Origin: Takakia lepidozioides
Taxonomy: Eukaryota; Streptophyta; Takakiopsida; Takakiales; Takakiaceae
NCBI GenBank assembly: GCA_030704615.1
Contig: CM060734.1
Location: 24,738,001 to 24,802,000, forward strand
DNA: 64,000 nucleotides
Direction: 5' to 3'
In this document: positions 23,517-34,657 of the stretch, in pieces
Layout of the letters: each line of letters opens with the position of its first letter
Position numbering within the stretch: the first letter of the stretch is position 1
Program-made: the position numbers and the translations under genes
The notes under the pieces: generated by a model
Databases searched by the model: none
What the model was told of the DNA's origin: nothing
Seen by the model: the letters and a program-made list of their open reading frames with translations, nothing else

Positions 23517-24990
23517 TCAAGTTTGGAGTGCAAAACAGGGAAGAAACTGTGGTTTTGGGTCCAATGAATTTTTTGATCCCAAATTTGGCACGCACTTCAC
23601 CGTGACATTGTCCGTGAACACCTTCACTGGGTTGGAACCAACATAGTGGCGCCAAAGCTCAAGACAGTGCACCACCGCGTTCATCTCTTTCTCGTGCGTC
23701 GGCCACTGTCGCTCCACTTCATTCAGTTTCTTACTTTCGTAAGCCACTGGGCGTCCATCTTGCATCAGTAACCCGCAATCGCGAAGTCCGACGCATCTGT
23801 GTGTATCTCGAACGGACGATCGAACTCCGGGATTTTCAAGACTGGAGCTTCCGCCATCCGCTGCTTCAATTCAGCAAAAGCTTGGCCACAAAAGGTGTTC
23901 CATGCCCAAACTTTAGATTTACACAGAAGGTCTGACAGCGGCCCCCCGCAATCTTGGCGAAATTTCTCACATACTTCCGGTAATAGGAGGCGAGTCCTAG
24001 GAAGGATCGCACTCCCGGGACCGAAGTCGGAGGCTCCCAGTCCAAGATCGCCCTCACCTTCCTGTCATCCATTTTGACCCCATCCTGTGTAATTACATGC
24101 CCCAGGAACTCCACTTTTGTGACCCCGAATTCGCACTTTGAAGCTTTGGCATACAGCTTCCCTTCCCGCAATTTTTGGAACACCCTTTTGAGGTGCTCCA
24201 GGTGCTCCTCCTTTGTTTTCGAGTACACCAAGATGTCGTCGATGTACACGATCACAAAGTCATCCAACCACTCCTGGAAAAGGCTGTTCATCAGCGTGCT
24301 AAATGTCGCTGGTGCATTGGTGAGCCCAAAGGCATCACAAGAACTCATATGAACCATACCTTGTCCTGCACGCGGTCTTCTCCTCATCTCCTTCCGCCAC
24401 CCGAATTTGGTGATTGCCGGAGCGCAAGTCGATCCGGCTGAAATACTTCGCTCCTGCCAACCGATCGAAGAGGTCGTCGATCCTTGGCAAAGGGTACCGG
24501 TTTTTGATAGTCACCTTATTCAAAGCCCTGTAATCGACACACATCCGTAGCGTCCCATCCTTCTTGTTTGCAAATAGCACCGGGGCTCCGTAAGGTGACT
24601 TACTCGGCCGGATGTACCCCTTTGACATTAGATCCTTGAGCTGAGTCTTCAGCTCGACCAACTCTCTGTGGCTCAACCGGTAGGGCGCCTTGGCAGGCGG
24701 TTCCGATCCCGGTATCACCTCAATCTTGTGGTCAACTCCTCTTCGCGGTGGCAAGCCACTTGGTAAATCCTCCGGCATCACATCCTAGTATTTCTCCAAA
24801 ATCCCCTTGATCCAATCTGGGCTCGGCTCCCCATCGCCTTCTCCTTTCACTTCTCTAATATAAAGCAAAAATTGGGGCTCGTGTGCCTCCTCCACGGCCC
24901 ACTCCTTTGCTGACAGAAGGTTTATTCGCCCTCCCACGGATTTGGGCGTTTCCGACACTCGTAACATAAGGCATCGGCTACAGGGGACCG
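23517..24990 (-). pseudogene. Ty3/gypsy pol fragment (protease linker, RT, RNase H)
   Basis: Minus-strand order: linker EPQFLLYIREVKGEGDGEPS (24994-24785); RT start [76 protein letters not shown] (24781-24335); then GLTNAPATFSTLMNSLFQEW, the catalytic YIDD (about 24240) and FLGHVITQDGVK (24387-23866); then RNase H ESKKLNEVERQWPTHEKEMN with VKVFTDN (23765-23600). Frame breaks occur at each border. Gag, integrase and LTRs are absent. It ends at 24965, exactly where dispersed repeat Y copy B begins. Confidence 0.9.
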
Positions 24991-25530
24991 GCAAACAAGA
25001 GTAATGTGCGCTGACCGGATCATGTATAAGGTGTACACGTCTACTCCAGCAGGCTGTCTTACCAAGGCCTAGCTCAAAATTTCAGCATTCATAAGCCCTA
25101 TAGATGTTCTATGCTTATCTCAGGTACCTTCAAGGATGCCTTACTCTCCATGCCCAATTAGCCAACATATTTTTGCTGGAGAAGATCTTACCTTATGAAG
25201 GACTTGCTTGCTCCACACCATGGTCATGGCGGGAGAGGAGGCTGATATCTCATGGCTTTGGCCTTCCCATTGCCTTGGGTTCATCACTTCAATCAGGAAC
25301 ATATTTGATAACCTTTTGTCATGCTCAGACCAAGGTGTTAGTAAATCAAACATAAAACTGAAAACAGAAGGGAGATTGGTTGATAATGTGTACAAGAACC
25401 ACCAAGTACACTGGTCTAAATCAGAGAGGGAAGATACTTATGTCTTGTCGAGACATGGACAAAGACCTGACGAGGTCATTGTAAAATTTACGACAAATCA
25501 GCCTCATAACAAGGCATTATCAACCATTCT
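24965..25530 (+). repeat. Dispersed repeat Y, copy B
   Basis: Pairs with 15744-16260 (same orientation, roughly four fifths identical by eye). Its left edge coincides with the gypsy truncation, suggesting an insertion or recombination joint. Confidence 0.75.
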
Positions 25531-26779
25531 TCATTCACGAGTCAGCTTTATGACAAATCCCAGACTTCAAAGTCAATGAAGTCTCTGGGTGGGGGGGTGG
25601 GAAAAATTAGAGACTCGATTACCACTGTTCATAGTAGGAAACCATTGTTCAACATGCTAAAAAGTGCCATTCATGACATGCCATGTCATTCAGTCTGTGT
25701 TTTTTGGTCAGCTTACATACCAAGGCATAACCAACCATCCTCATTTATTGTTGGCCCAAAAACTAGTATAGTTTTGGGTTCTTTGTATCATTGGACATAC
25801 CAAAGTGACTGAGCAGTAAGTATCCATGTCCAAATAAAGATCCATTGATCACTGTTCATGGCTGGAAATGTCTGTTTGTCTTAAAGAAGCCATTTATGAT
25901 CATAGAAGGCTTAAGAACAAAATAAGAGCATTTCTTTACATAAAGAACATCACCAAAGCAGGGTTACGGACTGATATTTGGCAGCTTATACAACAGGTCA
26001 TAATTAGCTGCCCTACTTTGCACATCAAGTCACTTATTGACACCATGTTTTTTGCCCCATGATCTGTTTTGGATCTGGGGCTGGCGTGTAATTTCAATGA
26101 CAGGGTAGAGTAATATTCCCACCTCTTATTCCATGCCCCAAGACCAAGTTCTATGTCCGGGGTAGGGAAATCATTACCATAACAGGCTGTAATCAGATTT
26201 ACATGCCATGCAATCATCCATAGGAAACACAAAGAATCTGAATTGCTCATCCCATCAGGCTTGCAGGTTACTTTGGTATTATTTATCCTAAAGCAACTTG
26301 AATACAATGCCCGAATCATTCTGTTCACATCTACCAATGTCTTACCATTTTGGAAAATAGGTAAACATTCAAGGGCATATAACCAAGGACCAGATTTGGC
26401 CACAAAAGATCCATCCATATCAGTTTGGCATGGTATCAAGTGTCCTAAAGTAACCAGCTTCTAAAAGAGGCTAAGTTTCCAATGCTTGTACATTCAAGAA
26501 CACTGTCTGGTCATGAAAACAGGTCTGCCCTACATTGTAGCATGTTACCAGATCTCTTTAAAGCCATCAGCTTGTCATATCATTGCTCCATTGTCACATC
26601 AGTATGCCATAGGGAACAAGAGATAGTCGCCGTAATGATTGATTGTCCACCATACTAGGTTAAACATAGGAGCCATCAAGATCAAAGGAAAGAGGAAGAA
26701 AGGTTTGTTCTCCCCCAAAGATACAGATGGCGTCGCTTCTTCAACTCGATTCCAATCTACTTCGAGTTTTCAAATCCAC
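25531..26779. other. No gene seen
   Basis: AT-rich intergenic sequence between repeats Y and X. Short open frames on both strands lack domain features. Confidence 0.5.
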
Positions 26780-27880
26780 GTTAAGTGAGGACCCTCACCT
26801 GGTCCCATCACATGCAATCATAAACAGTTAAGTTAGAGACGATGTGGAACCCCAGGTGAATCGCAGGTCTCACGTTTGTTATCGCTGTACAACATGCAAT
26901 ACAAAGCAGGGGCAGAAAGGAAACACAGCATATGCAAGCCAATACCTTGATGGCTTGTGGAAGAGAGGCCTGCGCCATAGCTCTCAAGACCAGCAAACAA
27001 GAATGCACAACAAAGCATGCACAAAGAAAGTGAATCGCCCAAACTTAAAGGAGTTCAGACACTTCCCCGAGGCCTTAAGATCGCCGCTTGTACCTTAACG
27101 ATCAATGAAGGTCACAGCAAGCAACCACAACACAGGTAGATCGCCCGCCAAGCATTAGAGACAACCGCCACAGGGAAATTGCAGGTACTGCCGCCATTGC
27201 GCACCCCGAGAGGGGAAAAAGGTACTGAATCTTGCCAGAACACCTAAATGCCTTAATGGCGCAGCTCCATGGCATTCAAGGGCGCCTGAATCGAGGTCCA
27301 TGCGCCCCCCGCCACCATCTCTCAGCTCCAGCCATCCCTTAAGCACGATCGTCGTGCAGAGGGTTAGGGCAGGGAAGAGATGAAGCGCGATTTCCCGCGA
27401 TTTCATCCACGTGATTTCCCACGATTTCATCCATTCGGGATGAAATCCATCACACGGGATGAACTCTACCGTGCAGGATGAAATCTATCGTGATTTCATC
27501 CGTGTTGGATGAAATTGTCTATCGATTTTTCATCCGTGTCATCCTCTGAGGATGACATCCATTTATGGATGAAAAAATTAAATAATAGGATGGCTCCATT
27601 AGGATCCTGACCTTATACCAAAAATCCGGGTAATGTAAATAACCGAAATTAACCAATTCCAAGAAGGTTAATTAGGGGTTAGGTAACATACCACTGGTCT
27701 TAAACTATCAAGTTTTAAGAGAACCAGCCAGATCCATGGAGGGAGGGAGAGAGAGGGAGAGAGATGGAACCCACCAACCATCCCCTGGTATGGCAGCTCC
27801 TTATGGAGTGAGTGTGGTATGCACTCACCCCGTAAGGGAGTGCATACCAGACCCCATCACATAAATGACCTCCCTCTTCT
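26780..27880 (+). repeat. Dispersed repeat X, copy B, with ttcatcc/ggatgaaa palindrome array
   Basis: Partner of 14080-15060. Between 27390 and 27580 four ttcatcc and five ggatgaa motifs alternate, giving several overlapping palindromes. The repeat ends in a hairpin at 27816-27848 with an 11-bp perfect stem ggtatgcactc/gagtgcatacc. Non-coding. Confidence 0.7.
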
Positions 27881-28390
27881 TTGTAGCTTTTACTTCTGGT
27901 TACAAAGGAACCATAGAAATAAACATGCCTTTAATCTCAACTCTCCAAGGTCAACAAACAAAACAAGCCGTGACAAACAAATGTACATCAACACTTACAT
28001 CAGAATGTAGAGTTTTACCTTTTAGCTACACATAAGCTCTGATAATGGAAAGATGAGGCCAATGAAGGGACCTTAACTCCGAAATTCATGAAGCAACAAA
28101 CAGGAAAGAAACTTTTATCAACCCTTTAGTGTTTACCTAGCCCATATTTTTGGGTACCACATGTGTACAAAACCAATGGGGGTAGGTTTAGGCAATGAAT
28201 TTTTTTGCCATTGGCATGTACCTGCCCTTCAATTACGTCCTCATTTCCCCCAGCCATACAAGGGGGACATCCCCAGATTTGTCTCTCATGTAGACCACTA
28301 CAGGTTCTAGAAACAAAATTGTGGATCTTTCATAGCACACTCACACTCAAAAAATTCCATAGATTTTTAGCAGAGTCCAAAAAACTAAAA

Positions 28391-28419
28391 CTAGATAGGT
28401 AGATAGGTAGATAGGTAGA
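28391..28419. repeat. (GATAGGTA)n short tandem repeat
   Basis: About three and a half perfect units of an 8-bp repeat. Confidence 0.9.
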
Positions 28420-29282
28420 TTTCCCCTTTCTGCAGCCATCCCCCTAAAAACTAAGTCAAACGGAGTCCATTTGACAAAGATATAACCAATTAGGCTCTAA
28501 ATCATTTAAATTAGATCAAAAGGGGTTTTTTTTTTTTAACACCAAAACGTTCTCGCCATTAAAAACTGCTCCCAAGTCATCTACGAGTTCCCAACACGTC
28601 CATGTAGTTCTCACAGATTCCCTGGATTTCACCTACAGGTGTTTCAAACATACACCTGTGAACTGCTCTGCTCCAGCCAAGATCTGTAGCTATGCCGACT
28701 CTGGGGCTTTGATCCTTCACATCCACTCCATCTAGCACACCCTTCCATGCCACACTTGACGTGCACATGCCTCAGGGAAGCAATCTGAACAACTCTAACT
28801 TTGACCACCCACAATGAACTCCTTCGCTCTTCATCACGGTTGCCAAGCTTCTATTGCAAGCACATGTAAATGAATTATGTGGAGCCTGAGTCACACATCT
28901 GCCCCTTCAGTTGATCACTTGTCTATCAAGGCATTTTCCCACACCTAAGTGGGTTATACCCTGTCTTAATCACACTCCCTCAGACCAGATTTCAGCCATG
29001 TCATCAGTCGCTCCAACCTAGCAAACCATCGCAGTTCATCTCTAACAGACCTCAATTACCTCTCCTCATACAATGCAAGGAACTAATCTTCATAGGAACA
29101 GAATCTAACTCCTACCAACTCGTCTAGCTCTACCAAGTTCTGCGCTTTTGCCTCGCCCAATCTGCATCAGCCCCCAGGGTGCAAAACCTAAGATTTTGGT
29201 AACACAGGGCGCACGCTTCTCGCAGACTTATTCCAAATGTTGTGCCTCATAACAATGCACTGCAAAATACCCTCAGATCATG

Positions 29283-30125
29283 TCATATGACCGAAACACC
29301 TCCCAAAGATTGTTGTGTTGCATTCCCTGAAACACCAGGCACACTAGTGCCCAGCGCAGGAGAGCTTTGGGAAAGTCGGCCATTCCCTGCAATTGACTGC
29401 CCGTTTTCCAAAGAGATTCCTCCGGTCCCAAATTTGCTGTCTAAATGCTGGAGACCTGGAGCACCACCCTGGCCAGTTGTTATCCCTGGCCGAGCATGGT
29501 CTAGAGGTTGCAGAGGTCCTGGTTCTGACTTCACGTGTGTTAGCTGCGAGGCTTGAACAGGCAAGAGCTTCTTGTCTCTTTGCTTTCGAAGCTTCTTCTG
29601 ATTGGAACCTAAGGGCTGAACCTTGGTCTGCAGGTCCGAAGATTGGTCTGAAGAGAGAGCAAGTGCAGATGGCAGCTGCCCACCAGGTTCTGACAGAGTA
29701 TCATCGGGGCTTGTCCCTGCATTAGGGATGGCTCGAGTGCTTGCATCACGGAAAAGAGAGCCTAAAACTGCACGCATACGTTGATGGTGTCTCAAACAGT
29801 ACACCTTGGTGGCCATTGGTAAAGGATTAACCTCAGCCGTTTCATGCAGCTTCCCGCCATACTGGGGGCGATTATTGTTGGTTTTGAATTGCTGCAGCAA
29901 CACTTCGAATGGTTTCCGCCTTCCTGTTACTGCCCATTTGTTTGCTTCAGTGTGCAATTTACAGGTCAAGGATCGGCGACAACAGGCACCAGATTGCCCC
30001 GTCACCACCCCACAAAGCACATCTAGCTCCTCCGTTGTCAACAACTTTGGTCTTTTCCGAGGTGGTGATTTGGTGTCCGCCAGACTTGTGCTTCCTGGCC
30101 CCAGCCCTGCTCCATCCTCTCTTGG
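29283..30125 (-). CDS. SCA7-domain (ataxin-7/Sgf73-like) protein, 5' incomplete
   Basis: An open minus-strand frame of about 280 codons ending at 29283. Near its start a basic PPRKRPK stretch precedes the motif C-x10-C-x5-C-x2-H (CGVVTGQSGACCRRSLTCKLH, 29952-30014), followed by WAVTGRRKPFEVLLQQFK. That is the SCA7 zinc-binding signature and its GR-x-PF-x-LL continuation, which in ataxin-7 and Sgf73 ties the deubiquitinase module into SAGA. The rest is Pro/Gly/Ser-rich and disordered. No in-frame ATG lies between the upstream stop (about 30128) and the motif, so at least one 5' exon is missing from my model. The frame is undamaged, which supports a living gene, but a captured fragment cannot be excluded. 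Confidence 0.7.
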   Translation of the reverse strand, partial: PREDGAGLGPGSTSLADTKSPPRKRPKLLTTEELDVLCGVVTGQSGACCRRSLTCKLHTEANKWAVTGRRKPFEVLLQQFKTNNNRPQYGGKLHETAEVNPLPMATKVYCLRHHQRMRAVLGSLFRDASTRAIPNAGTSPDDTLSEPGGQLPSALALSSDQSSDLQTKVQPLGSNQKKLRKQRDKKLLPVQASQLTHVKSEPGPLQPLDHARPGITTGQGGAPGLQHLDSKFGTGGISLENGQSIAGNGRLSQSSPALGTSVPGVSGNATQQSLGGVSVI

Positions 30126-30631
30126 TCATCCTCTCGGCGTCCTTGCCAAGCTAACCCATAAGCACGACAACCGCTTCTCATTCGGCCTTCACTACTCGCA
30201 CACATACATATGATCAGAATGAGTCTGAGTTCCTACTGTCACCACCAACCAAAACCAAGAGGCAGGAGCCCTCCTCTAATTGCTATGCTTCCCATGACCA
30301 TCTATATACCCAGAAACCAGAGATGATCGAAACCTGCATGTTTTTTTTTCTTTATTTTTATTTTTTTTAAGCTTCTCAAACTAAGCACTACTTACACACA
30401 GGTAATCATACAAGTGCTAACCCTCAACTCCTACCTTGCACTCACAGGTAAGAGATCATCTCTCTCGAGTGATAAAAACTTAGACTCACACTGTTGACAC
30501 AAAAACATGAAATACAACACCATCACTCGTTAAACTAAGAGTCGAGCCAGGGGCACCCCAAGCTATGGGGACTCCACCCCACAACATCATATTCTCCCTT
30601 CATAAGCACACTCAGATTCTAAGCAGTGAAG

Positions 30632-30790
30632 GAGCTCGGTCGTGCAGGCTCAACTCGAGAGAGATGAGCCGCACGACTGACGAGCTCGTGAAGATAAGAT
30701 GGTTCAGGTGTCAAGCTAAACTTGACACCTGACTTAACACTTGAACTAATTCCAAGTGTTAAATACAAATAACTAGATTATTTCTAGTTA
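30632..30790. repeat. Run of four consecutive hairpins
   Basis: Four adjacent inverted repeats: 30632-30652 with 30665-30687 (gagctcg..gtcgtgc..ggctca, imperfect); 30705-30715/30721-30731 (caggtgtcaag, perfect, 5-nt loop); 30734-30743/30753-30762 (ttaacacttg, perfect); 30770-30777/30783-30790 (taactaga, perfect). There is no coding sequence here. Function unknown. Confidence 0.75.
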
Positions 30791-31094
30791 GTTTCACACT
30801 GTGTTTATTTAACTTGACACGACGTATTTAAAAAAAACATATACACAAAATATAATACATACAAAATATAGGGCCCACCCTCGAAAGGGGCAGGAGCCGC
30901 AAGGCGAAGTGGCTCTTAGTTACGCCGGCGGCCGGAGTTTTTATTTTTATTTTTAAGAAAAACACAAAATATCATAGTCAAAGCGACCCCTCTGTAATAT
31001 TTATGATCTTCTGTTGAGTGGAATTATGAAGACATCCTGAGTCCAGGTGGAACCCTAGTTTGAGTGACAGAAAAAGGAGGGAAAAAAAACAAAA

Positions 31095-31710
31095 AACACA
31101 CCGTGCTTGCTAAGCGACCCCCTATGTGTCGCTTAAGCAACGCCCCCCCCCAAAGCACATAGTACGACCCCCGGGCCTCTTGCAGTAGAAAAAAAACCCC
31201 CCCAACACCCCCCCCCCAAAAAAGTAAACCCCCAAAATGCGACGCCATGTGCGTCGCAGTAAATCTGCGACGCTTTTGGCAGCGTAATGCGCCCCCCTGC
31301 CCCCACCCCACACACAAAAATCCCCAAAATGTGACGCTCTGGGAGTCGCAACAAAACTGCGACGTTTTTGGTGGCGTAAACCCCCCCACCCCCAAGAAAA
31401 CCCCAAAGGTGTCGCCCTGGGCGTCGTCGTAAAAATGTGACGCCTTTTGTAGCGCTTAGCGTCCCCTTAGGCGTTGCAGTAGAACTGCGACGTTTTTTTT
31501 TTTTTAAAACAAAGTAAAAACAAGCGACACATTTTCCGTCGCTTGAATTAAAACAATATAAAACCCAACCCCAAATTTGAAAATTGTGTCGCACAAACGA
31601 CGTAATTTTTTAAATTCATATCTCGTGATGGATGATAATCATCCATCGCGTGCTAAAATCAATGAATATATGCCCATGTCCGTCGGACATGGGCAACGGT
31701 TTAATTTTCA
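31095..31710. repeat. GCGAC/GTCGC hairpin array, CACTA-subterminal-like
   Basis: Three to four diverged units of 80-110 bp, each starting ccccaaaa or similar with an inverted pair such as tgcgacgc...gcgtcgca (31237-31258), followed by ctgcgacg and a C-run. Further perfect palindromes follow: aagcgac/gtcgctt (31523-31546), gatggatgat/atcatccatc (about 31630) and gcccatgtccg/cggacatgggc (about 31670). Subterminal regions of plant CACTA elements look like this, but I found no CACTA terminus or transposase. Confidence 0.6.
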
Positions 31711-32014
31711 TTAGCCACGAACTCATTCAAAGCCGCAGCATCACTTGGATCTAAAGAGTACAAGTTTTGAGATAGTTCAAATGTCATAGTCACTGTTGAG
31801 AGTATGGTATCAACATCAATCCACTACGTATCACTGGAATCATATTTGAACTTTAGGTGACCTCTATCTGATTTCATCCTGATGGATTAGATCTGGATGA
31901 AATATGAGAAACTTCACAAGGATGGATACATTGTACTGTAGATAAAACCCTTTATTACATTAACTTTTAAGTAAAACTCTGGATTTTTTGTGACCCTTTT
32001 TAAAAAAAAACTGG

Positions 32015-32830
32015 GTGAAAGGATATTGCCCTACCATATTTTCTAAATTTTACCTCAAAAAAAAAATTACACCCTATATTTGTTCTCACGTGGTTTTGAA
32101 AATACGCAGAGTGACCCCCCTAAGCATGGACTACATCAAATCAATAATTATAACATCAGATGTATACTTAGCATCTCTGGAACGAAAAGCAAGACTCAAA
32201 GATGAGGCCATTAGAGCACGTGAGCAGAAGAAAGAGGAGGCCTTTGCGGCCAAAACCAAACGTGCGGTGGAAAAATGAACCCAAGCTGAGGCTAAGTGGG
32301 TCCGGGCCGAGGAGCATCAGGCCAAGAAGGCCTTCGACGCGCGCTGGTCAGCGGAGGTTATGCGGAGGCAGGGGATAAACTACATGCAGCCATTAAAAAA
32401 CAACACTCCATTTCCACCAGGTGCTTAGGTCCACCTATTCTGCGAGTGGGCTCCAGCCATGTGCAAACACAATCAAAAAATGGCCATCGCCAAACGCCGG
32501 GCCAAGCAGCGTGGTGAAGACAACAGCCCTTTCACCGTTATTTCTCCCCCATGGGCGCATCAATCAAGAGTGGGGGGACCACCTGCAATGGGCGAAAATT
32601 CTGTAGCAGCGGGCCATGGTGGGAAGAGGAGCAACATGGAGGGAGACGACCACGAAGATGGCGGGAGGACAAACTAGGGGAGTTGGTGCCGGCCAGTGGA
32701 GGAGACACCTTGGTGCACAAAAATGACAATTTAGGGAAGGACATGGTGGGATCGGCACCATGGGGGGCTTTATACTACCTATCTTCCTGCTCACATTTTC
32801 ATCAAGTCGAGTTTTTGTTCGACACGTTTT
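32015..32830 (+). pseudogene. Degenerate Lys/Glu-rich coding relic, family unknown
   Basis: A frame to 32278 ends in a charged helix (LERKARLKDEAIRAREQKKE). After the stop the same kind of sequence continues (EEHQAKKAFDARWSAEVMRR) to about 32390; other frames then carry basic sequence (KMAIAKRRAKQRGED). It looks like a decayed coiled-coil protein. I do not recognise it. Confidence 0.35.
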
Positions 32831-33786
32831 AGACTTCTGTTTGGGCTGGCCAGGCCTCATTAATCTCAGTAATTTTAATTGGCTTCAACACCATATGATA
32901 CCCTTTTGCTTCAGTGGGCCAGGCTGTGAGGTGCCTTAATGGGCTCTGATGGTTGGTCAATGGAGTTAAGTTTAGGTGCACAACTCGTGCAAGACATGCC
33001 ACATACACAATTTTTTTTAGTATCAATTTTAGTGAGTGGCTCTCATTTTAAGATTATAGCATCTTCAATGCGCCTGTGGGACCCGCCAGTATGGCCCATG
33101 GCTTCATAAGCCCAGCGCCCATCCATCGGGTCCGCCGGAGGGTCCAGTGGACAATCCAGTCCATTTTGGAGAGTCTAATGGAGGGTCCACCCACTCTGCA
33201 GAGTCCGGTGGACCCAGAGTCCCCTGGAGGGTCCACTCTACAGTCCAGTTCTGAGTCAGCTGGAAGGTCCGCCGTCGTAGAAGAACAAGACTTAGGAAAA
33301 TTTCAGAAAGAACTAGTATACAAAATGTTTAATTAATAACACACATTACCACCTGACAAAATTTGAAGACCGAGCACTTTACCACCTGTCAAATTGAACA
33401 CCAAACCTCATACATCTTATTCATTGCTCTTAACTATCACACTACCCACTACTTTCTAAAAGCATTAGAACTATTTAATGTTTTATCTATATTACCAGCT
33501 CGTGCAGACAGGTCATGGGCCCCTCTTGGCTGGACCTACCGCGCTTGCCCGGACCCAGCAGTGGCAGACCCAACAGCGGACCCAGCATCAACAGACCCTC
33601 AGATGGGTAGAGGCGCTCCCACCCTCCACGATCCTCTCCGCTACACGTGGGCACCGCCATAGGCGCCGCGGAGACTCTATTATCTATAATGAGAAGCTTA
33701 GTGAGCAATAGCCCCCTCTAGTGCTCAGATATGGGATAATGTGTACATGCACTTTGATAATTCATAATAATTAATAATTAATATTT

Positions 33787-33942
33787 GACGCCGCCCGAAG
33801 GAAGCGTAAATTATGGTGTCTATTCACCCCCAAGGGTTACTGCCTTCCGCTAGGAAGGTGGACACCTTTGTGACACCACGGGTGGATTGAACCCACAACC
33901 ACTTCCGAGGTGGTATGACCACTGGGCTACAACTTGGTTGTC
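33787..33942 (-). mobile_element. tRNA-derived SINE, copy 2, with 11-bp target-site duplication
   Basis: Reverse-strand copy of the SINE at 738. On the minus strand: start gacaacc, A box tagcccagtgg, B box ggttcaatcc, then ggtgtccacctt, gacaccataattt and cttccttcggg. An A/T-rich tail occupies 33767-33786. Direct repeats gataattcata flank it at 33756-33766 and 33943-33953. Confidence 0.85.
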
Positions 33943-33953
33943 GATAATTCATA

Positions 33954-34657
33954 TTAATTAGCCACCTCATTCTTCAAATAAACTGATGCTAATCTGCTCG
34001 TGTAATTTTTTTTGTTCCTGCACCCTTTGTGTGGGCCGCATTGCTTAAATGCTCAGTAACTACCTTAGAGAATTCATGATATGTTGTTTGCAGGGCTTTG
34101 CAGGCATACAGGTGCACCCAGTTTGGGTAGAACATCAGAGAAAGTACTCATAAGACGTTGTTTGCCGTAGCCTTGTGGCCATTGACCCCGCGCTCAGTTT
34201 GAGCGGAACACAAAGGGACAGAAACCACCTTTGTCAGAACCAGAGAGAGAGACACACACACTCTCTCCGGCCAAAACTGCCATGACAACTACATATGAGC
34301 CCACCCCACCAACACCTGTCAGTCCTTCCCACACCACTAAGGACGGATTTGGCATAAGCCGAGCCTTGGACTTTCCCAATGGACAACAATTCTGTACATT
34401 GCATTTTTGTGGTTATCTGTAAGATCCGAGTTCATAAAAAATCTGCATTCTCCTGCAAGCTGTCGTAAAGAACTGAGAATCCTCTCAAACCAAGAAAACA
34501 AGTCATTCTTACAAACTTATCTACAAAGGGTAGAATTTGTTCAGACTCAGGGCACAACTCTACAGTAAAACTATCAGTCTTACTCCTGAATGCCAAATTT
34601 CTTTTTAGAATAGTCTGGTTTGTGGGTTTCTAAGTCATAGAAGTGGCCATGTGAGCT
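33954..34657. other. MED33 3' flank, no gene seen
   Basis: Likely 3' UTR and terminator region of the minus-strand MED33 gene. A short GA/CA-rich repeat lies at 34243-34266. Confidence 0.5.

Noticed and set aside
29806-30213. Plus-strand open frames over the SCA7 region
   Set aside because: Shadows of the minus-strand SCA7 frame, without domain features.
33058-33690. Pro/Ser-rich frames with repeated gggtcc/ggaccc motifs
   Set aside because: Frames follow from short imperfect nucleotide repeats of inverted character; no protein family and no splice support.
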